Positions 59,944 through 64,000 of a DNA stretch of 64,000 nucleotides are shown here, one piece after another. The notes beneath the pieces were generated by a model that saw only the letters and a list, made by a program, of their open reading frames with translations, searched no databases and was not told where the DNA came from. Both the position numbers and the translations under genes were made by a program. Source of the stretch: Euryarchaeota archaeon UBA557 (lineage in GTDB: Archaea; Thermoplasmatota; Poseidoniia; Poseidoniales; Thalassarchaeaceae). Position 1 is the stretch's first letter. Every line of letters starts with the position of its first letter. Location: the NCBI GenBank assembly GCA_002503285.1, contig DARI01000004.1:22949-86948 (forward strand), given 5' to 3'.

Positions 59944-61044
59944 TTGTTTCAAAATCAATACATTGGTTATCTAGAGGCAACTAAATTGGCTGATTATACC
60001 TTAATTATTTTATACACATCTTTGGCATTAGGTGCATCTTTCTTGTGTAGTATATTGGAAGCGGTGTTACTATCTACCAGCCATAGTCATATTATAGCAA
60101 TAAAGGATACTCATCCAAAAGTTAGCAAAAGATGGGCAGAGTACAAAGAAGATCCAGAAAGACCACTTACGGCAATATTGACATTGAATACTATTGCTCA
60201 CACAGTCGGGGCATTAGGCGTAGGTTCGGAAGTAGAAAAGATAGCTACTGGAGAATATGTAGTCGCTGCAGCTGCTGCAATTCTAACTTTAGCTATTTTA
60301 TTGTTAAGTGAGATATTACCGAAAACTATTGGTGCACTTTATTGGAGAAAATTGACTGTTCCTTCTTACAATGTGCTCAATGTGATGATGATATTATTAG
60401 TTTTCATTATAAAGCCGATAGAAATTATCAGAGGTTTTTTACCAGACGTACAATCGGAAACTGTTACCCGAACAGAACTTTCAGTTTTGGCTGACATAGC
60501 TGAGGAGTCGGATGTAATTGAGGAAGACGAAGAAAAGGTAATTCACAACTTACTGAAACTAAGGGAAATGGAAGTAAGTACAGTAATGACACCCAGAGTT
60601 GTAATGAATACCGTTGCATACGACGAAACCGTAAATGACGTATTGAAGAGGATGCCTATCATGATAAATGGGCGAATGCCAATGACAGGCGAAAGTATAG
60701 ATGATGTCCAAGGTTTTGTATTACGAAATGAAATATTAAGAAGCGCTGCTAATGATGATCATGACATCACAATGAAAGAAATATCTAGGGAAATTAGGTC
60801 ATGTACTTTAGATGAATCAGTAGATAAAGCATTAGATATATTATTGGAAAATAAAGTTCAAATATTGATAGTTAAAGATGAATTTGGGGGCACATCAGGT
60901 ATATTAACTATGGAGGATATTATAGAAACATTATTGGGTGTAGAAATCGTAGATGAGTCTGATCAAGAAGCAATAGATGTAGGTGACCATCATGAAGATA
61001 TGCGGGCATTAGCTAAAATAAGATATGATAATGAATCAGAATAA
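59944..61044 (+). CDS. CNNM/CorC-family membrane protein with CBS domains
   Basis: DUF21 transmembrane domain (about 20-150, four hydrophobic segments with SEILPKTIGALYWRK) and a CBS pair (about 205-330, VMTPRVVMNTVAY, then VKDEFGGTSGILTMEDIIETLLGVEI). Relatives transport or sense Mg2+/Na+ or affect divalent metal balance. It lacks the C-terminal CorC_HlyC domain and ends with an acidic tail. No ATG near the beginning: the open frame starts at TTG 59944, but TTG at 59986, behind AGAGG, gives a typical start just before the first helix and may be the true one. Confidence 0.8.
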   Translation: MFQNQYIGYLEATKLADYTLIILYTSLALGASFLCSILEAVLLSTSHSHIIAIKDTHPKVSKRWAEYKEDPERPLTAILTLNTIAHTVGALGVGSEVEKIATGEYVVAAAAAILTLAILLLSEILPKTIGALYWRKLTVPSYNVLNVMMILLVFIIKPIEIIRGFLPDVQSETVTRTELSVLADIAEESDVIEEDEEKVIHNLLKLREMEVSTVMTPRVVMNTVAYDETVNDVLKRMPIMINGRMPMTGESIDDVQGFVLRNEILRSAANDDHDITMKEISREIRSCTLDESVDKALDILLENKVQILIVKDEFGGTSGILTMEDIIETLLGVEIVDESDQEAIDVGDHHEDMRALAKIRYDNESE

Positions 61045-61060
61045 ATGCATCTTAATAAAC

Positions 61061-61603
61061 CTAAATTATATTCTCATTTCTATTATTTATTAATTTAGTT
61101 AATCCGTAGTATAATAATATATATACTATCAAACATGATATTATTGGAAATAGTAATGCTAGTATAGTTAAAATTATATTTGCAAAATTTTTACCAGTGG
61201 CTATTATTGGATTTCCAGACCAGTAGTCATGACAGTTGATGCTGTTCTAGTGGCTAAAGTTGTTCCTTGAATGACTCCTGATACTCCTCCGCCGGCAATT
61301 ATTGCTAGTAGCCATTGGAAAACAATATTCGTATTACCCTCTAAACTATCATGGTCATCAAAATTCAAGCTGCTACAGATTTAGCACTCGCAATTGTGTC
61401 TATAAATTATCTATCCAAGGTACGTAATATCCAAAAAATTCTGATAGTGTTGCTACACATTATAAAACAATAGAGATATTTGAATCAAAGACTTCAAACT
61501 CTGTACCGTCTAAATTTACAACAATCAAAGTTGTTCTAATTAATATGGATAACATAAACGGAGGGAGGAAAAAACAAAAACGTGCTGATAGGCCTATTCC
61601 CAT
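61061..61603 (-). pseudogene. Decayed DUF4126 membrane protein gene
   Basis: Reading the minus strand, pieces of a DUF4126-type protein appear in order but in different frames. These are ATG GGA ATA GGC CTA TCA with PPFMLSIL; EFFGYYVPWIDNL; DTIASAKSVAA; FQWLLAIIAGGGVSGVIQ and TTLATRTASTVMTTGLE; then NPIIATGKNFANIILTILAL to a hydrophobic end and stop at 61061. At least three frameshifts and internal stops break it; near the GLE/NPI junction one base is missing (GGAAAT read as GAAAT). Family DUF4126 is of unknown function. This fills the 600-bp stretch after the CNNM gene; nothing else is seen there. Confidence 0.7.
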
Positions 61604-61672
61604 ACATAATTAAATCAAGGGCTCTAGGTTTAATCGATTAGACAATTATTATATGATATATCCCTTATCACA

Positions 61673-61906
61673 TCATATAGGAGTTTTTATTCCAAGCGAT
61701 CTTGCTAAGCACCAACCTGCCCTAGCTTCCCATACGGCGAAAAGACCACCTAGTATACTACCAACGGCTGGAAGTAAATATGTAGTAGATGTAATTACAT
61801 TAGAATTAATTAATATAAAAAGTATCATTCCAAAAGAACATGAAATAATCCCAGTAACTAAACGAAATAATTTACCTTTTGCATCTATGTTACAAGCCAT
61901 TTCCAT
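61673..61906 (-). CDS. Small inner-membrane protein (DUF2892/YgaP-like)
   Basis: 77 residues with two hydrophobic helices (about 14-33 and 41-58). The C-terminal VWEARAGWCLARSLGIKTPI is the recognisable end of small membrane proteins related to DUF2892, which typically finish in E-RAGWC-xRA-GIKTP. GGTGAG precedes the ATGs at 61906 and 61900; spacing favours the second (75 residues). It lies between the pseudogene and the repressor gene, so it may be divergently transcribed from the same region as the metal repressor (112 bp apart). Function unknown. Confidence 0.65.
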   Translation of the reverse strand: MEMACNIDAKGKLFRLVTGIISCSFGMILFILINSNVITSTTYLLPAVGSILGGLFAVWEARAGWCLARSLGIKTPI

Positions 61907-61973
61907 ATCTCACCTTCAGACTCATCTATATATTAATGAGTGTTTAATTATAACATCAATATAATTAATATTA

Positions 61974-61987
61974 TTAGCCGTGGCTAA
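61974..61987. promoter_or_regulatory. Predicted metal-repressor operator 1 (TTAG-N6-CTAA)
   Basis: TTAGCC-GT-GGCTAA, a perfect inverted repeat 32 bp before the repressor ATG and directly upstream of its TATA box. The outer TTAG/CTAA halves with six-base spacing match the second site at 61996. Confidence 0.6.
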
Positions 61988-61989
61988 AC

Positions 61990-61997
61990 TTTATATT
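61990..61997 (+). promoter_or_regulatory. TATA box of the repressor gene
   Basis: TTTATATT, centred about 25 bp before the ATG at 62019, so the transcript is probably leaderless. It sits between the two operator repeats and overlaps the edge of the second, so repressor bound there would block TBP. Confidence 0.55.
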
Positions 61998-62009
61998 AGC
62001 CACCTCTAA
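61996..62009. promoter_or_regulatory. Predicted metal-repressor operator 2 (TTAG-N6-CTAA)
   Basis: TTAGCCACCTCTAA. The TTAG and CTAA arms have the same six-base spacing as operator 1; the inner bases are not symmetric. Centre-to-centre distance to operator 1 is 22 bp, about two helical turns. It ends 9 bp before the ATG and overlaps the TATA edge. Confidence 0.5.
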
Positions 62010-62018
62010 CACATTATT

Positions 62019-62666
62019 ATGACCTCAATTGCTAGGGAAGATTATCTGAAGGCAATGTGGAAGTTAGGATCATCCAATATAGGAACTTTAGAATTAGCAA
62101 ATCATTTGAAAGTAACGCCAGCATCAACTACAAAAATGATACTTAAATTAAGTGAGAATGGGCTAGTAAGACATAAGCCTTACAAAGGTGCATCATTAAC
62201 TGAAATCGGCCTTAAACAGGCATTATCTGTAGTTCGTAGACATAGGTTGTTGGAAACATTCCTATCAAAAACTTTAGGATTGAGTAATGAAAGTTTACAT
62301 GTGGAAGCCGAAAGATTAGAACATGCATTGTCCAAAGATCTTGAAAATTCTATTGCAAAATATTTGAACAACCCTGTCCGTGACCCTCACGGACATCCGA
62401 TTCCTGGTCCGAATGGAGAAATTTTCAATAATGAAGATATTTTATTATCGGAATGCCCGATTAGCTCTACAATAATAATTAGGCAAGTTCCTGATGAAGA
62501 TTCAGAAATTTTAATATGGTTAAAACACAATGGAGTTAGCCTTGGACAGAAAATGTATATTAAATCAAAAAACAATTTTGATGATAGCCTGGTAGTAGAA
62601 ATCAATAATTCCTTAATTGAAATATCTTCCAATATGAGTAAATTAGTTTACGTGACTATAGAGTGA
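62019..62666 (+). CDS. DtxR/MntR-family metal-dependent repressor
   Basis: Metal-responsive repressor. N-terminal winged helix (about 1-62: EDYLKAMWKL, LANHLKVTPASTTKMILKL, SENGLVRHKPYKGASLTE), dimerisation and metal domain (VRRHRLLETFL, then HVEAERLEHAL with ligand Glu/His), and a C-terminal SH3-like FeoA domain from about 145. 215 residues is the three-domain DtxR length. The adjoining exporter, rather than an importer, hints at manganese or another heavy metal as effector. Two TTAG-N6-CTAA repeats around its TATA box suggest autoregulation. The exporter starts 4 bp after its stop. Confidence 0.9.
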   Translation: MTSIAREDYLKAMWKLGSSNIGTLELANHLKVTPASTTKMILKLSENGLVRHKPYKGASLTEIGLKQALSVVRRHRLLETFLSKTLGLSNESLHVEAERLEHALSKDLENSIAKYLNNPVRDPHGHPIPGPNGEIFNNEDILLSECPISSTIIIRQVPDEDSEILIWLKHNGVSLGQKMYIKSKNNFDDSLVVEINNSLIEISSNMSKLVYVTIE

Positions 62667-62670
62667 TATT

Positions 62671-63795
62671 ATGACTTTCTCGGATGCTAGTAAGATTTCT
62701 ATTGAAAAAAATCTACGCCTAGAGGTTAGGTATTTTAGAATATGTACCTTAATTATATTATTATTTTTATCCTTGTATCCAGGAGAATTGGGAGAAATTA
62801 CTAGGTTTTCAATATATGATGCATACACCCAAGTCTCTGTTTTTGTAGCATTTACACTTTTATTATTCTTTGGTTTTGAGCATTATTTGGATATAGATGT
62901 TGGTAAATTTATGAATAATAGTGGTATATGGCAGGTTCCAACGGCCTCATTGTTAGGTGCCATGCCCGGATGTGGCGGCGCAGTGATTGCAATTACTGCA
63001 TTTGCAAAAGGTAATATTAGGTTAGGTGCGATGGTTGCTGCTTTAATTTCCACAATGGGCGATGCAGCTTTTTTATTATTGGCTAAAGAACCATTAACAT
63101 ATCTTAAAGTTATGATTATCTCTACTATGGTCGCAATATTAACTGGCTGGATTGTAGATAGATTTCACCCAGGGGAATTATATAATTCAGAAGTTAATGA
63201 AATAAAAATAAATTACATAGGTAAGTTACGAAATAGAGATTTAATTTATATTATGATCGCATTTCCTGGACTATTATTAGGCTGTCTACAATTAATGCAA
63301 ATTACTTTTCCTAATTCTGATATTATTTTATTTTTTGGAGTTAGTGGCGCATTGTTCTCCATCGTCATATGGTCATTATCACCAATTAATGCCGTTAGTT
63401 CATTTAATGATCATCCATTTACAAGATCAACCGAGGAGACATCATTCGTCACAATTTGGGTGATTGTAGCATATCTAATGTATGAATATTCATTCAATCT
63501 ATTAGGATTTGATCTAACTTCTATTTCAGATTCTAACCTGATATATATTCCTATTATTGCTATAATTATTGGATTTATTCCGGGATGTGGGCCCCAGATA
63601 CTAGTTACGACACTATACCTTAACGGGGTAATCCCCTTTGCCGCATTAATTGGAAATGCAATATCAAATGATGGCGATGCACTCTTTCCAGCTATAGCAC
63701 TAACACCTAGAATGGCTATAATAGCTACTTTATATAGTGCAATACCCGCTATCTTAATTTCTTATTTTTTCTTATATTCTGATTTTTGGATATGA
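62671..63795 (+). CDS. Putative heavy-metal (manganese) exporter, ten-helix ArsP_2-like family
   Basis: 374-residue membrane protein of the putative 10-TM heavy-metal exporter family (ArsP_2-like). Two internally related signature blocks: LGAMPGCGGAVIAITAFAKG with AALISTMGDAAFLLLA (about 95-145), and GFIPGCGPQILVTTLYLNG with ISNDGDALFPAI (about 305-350). The paired PGCG and GDA motifs are conserved in these transporters and lie in re-entrant-like positions. Co-transcribed with the DtxR/MntR-type repressor, so export is probably induced by its metal. Mn2+ is the likeliest substrate; not proven. Confidence 0.8.
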   Translation: MTFSDASKISIEKNLRLEVRYFRICTLIILLFLSLYPGELGEITRFSIYDAYTQVSVFVAFTLLLFFGFEHYLDIDVGKFMNNSGIWQVPTASLLGAMPGCGGAVIAITAFAKGNIRLGAMVAALISTMGDAAFLLLAKEPLTYLKVMIISTMVAILTGWIVDRFHPGELYNSEVNEIKINYIGKLRNRDLIYIMIAFPGLLLGCLQLMQITFPNSDIILFFGVSGALFSIVIWSLSPINAVSSFNDHPFTRSTEETSFVTIWVIVAYLMYEYSFNLLGFDLTSISDSNLIYIPIIAIIIGFIPGCGPQILVTTLYLNGVIPFAALIGNAISNDGDALFPAIALTPRMAIIATLYSAIPAILISYFFLYSDFWI

Positions 63796-63809
63796 ATTGA
63801 GATTTATTA

Positions 63810-64000
63810 TTATTTAGTTGGCGGATATATTATTGCATATATAGCAAATATTGCCCATATCCCGCCTAAAACTGCAAATGGCCATTCAGACGTTACGTAC
63901 GCCCTAAGTGTCAACAATCCTTCACCTATAGCCATTAGAATCAAGTATATATTCGATCGACTAGAAATTATTCCTCTACTTTCACAAGAAAATGCAATCA
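63810..64000 (-). CDS. C-terminal part of a membrane protein (cut by window edge)
   Basis: Open minus-strand frame from 64000 to a stop at 63810, 62 residues. It contains a hydrophobic segment with MAIGEGLLTLRAYVTSEWPF, then a second helix with AVLGGIWAIFAIYAIIYPP. The start lies beyond the window. Too little is seen to name it. Convergent with the exporter. Confidence 0.5.
   Translation of the reverse strand, partial: IAFSCESRGIISSRSNIYLILMAIGEGLLTLRAYVTSEWPFAVLGGIWAIFAIYAIIYPPTK

Noticed and set aside
61653..61964. 103-codon plus-strand open frame
   Set aside because: It is antisense to the small DUF2892-like protein, whose RAGWC and GIKTP end is recognisable on the minus strand.
1..64000. 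CRISPR array, insertion sequence, prophage or integrated element
   Set aside because: No regularly spaced direct repeats, transposase or integrase motifs or phage structural genes were seen on reading both strands; base composition looks even except at the SRP RNA and tRNA.

Overview
The window is AT-rich (roughly one third GC by eye) and clearly euryarchaeal. It carries ribosomal proteins S19e, L39e, L31e and S17e, a proteasome-activating ATPase, Kae1, a tRNA-splicing endonuclease, MBF1, Tsr3, archaeal-type ValRS and an archaeal SRP RNA. These are mixed with bacterial-looking genes: proton-translocating transhydrogenase PntAA/AB/B, class 2 PyrD, topoisomerase I, type I FolE, MMPL/RND exporters, M6 protease, the Hut pathway and MqnC. 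That mixture, with many secreted and membrane-anchored proteins and gene-dense short operons, fits the marine Poseidoniia (Marine Group II, or the related low-GC Marine Group III). I cannot separate these from sequence reading alone. Starts are a mix of Shine-Dalgarno-led (GGAG or GGTG, often overlapping the upstream stop) and apparently leaderless.

Layout. 1-6.5 kb: malate dehydrogenase (cut by the window edge), a CPBP protease, the pntAA-AB-B operon, a membrane protein with a CxCH motif, and a TatC with an unusual cysteine-rich tail resembling the HdrA N-terminal domain. 6.5-19.4 kb: M6 protease, EndA, a PfkB-fold kinase with an altered active-site loop, a secreted Ig/PKD-like protein, aminopeptidase P, MqnC, a geranylgeranyl-reductase-family flavoprotein and topoisomerase I with a triplicated tail instead of zinc fingers. 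19.4-38 kb: PyrD, CXXXY-type CcmE, the SRP RNA gene, an EVE protein, an MMPL exporter, ValRS, a SerA-like dehydrogenase, YgfZ plus an A-type Fe-S carrier, FdhD with an FdhF/YdeP-type molybdoenzyme, a TPR protein, and an FMN reductase / small membrane protein / PqqD-like set. 37.8-39.7 kb: ribosomal protein operon and a TrmJ-like methyltransferase.

39.7-42.6 kb: a compact preQ0 (7-deazaguanine) operon, RHH regulator - folE - queE - queC - queD. Its QueC has lost all four zinc cysteines and is fused to a complete MsrB domain; this is the most unusual object in the window. 42.7-47.3 kb: methylmalonyl-CoA mutase and epimerase, an FKBP isomerase, a basic disordered protein and Kae1. 47.4-56.5 kb: histidine degradation (HutI on +; HutH, HutU, cyclodeaminase and glutamate formiminotransferase on -) with AlaX and PAN, plus a DUF5679-like zinc ribbon and tRNA-Val(GAC). 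56.5-64 kb: MBF1, Tsr3, MetRS, a CNNM/CorC-like protein, a decayed DUF4126 pseudogene, a small membrane protein, and a DtxR/MntR-type repressor that appears to control itself and a heavy-metal (probably manganese) exporter through two TTAG-N6-CTAA operators flanking its TATA box.

No CRISPR array, insertion sequence or prophage is visible.
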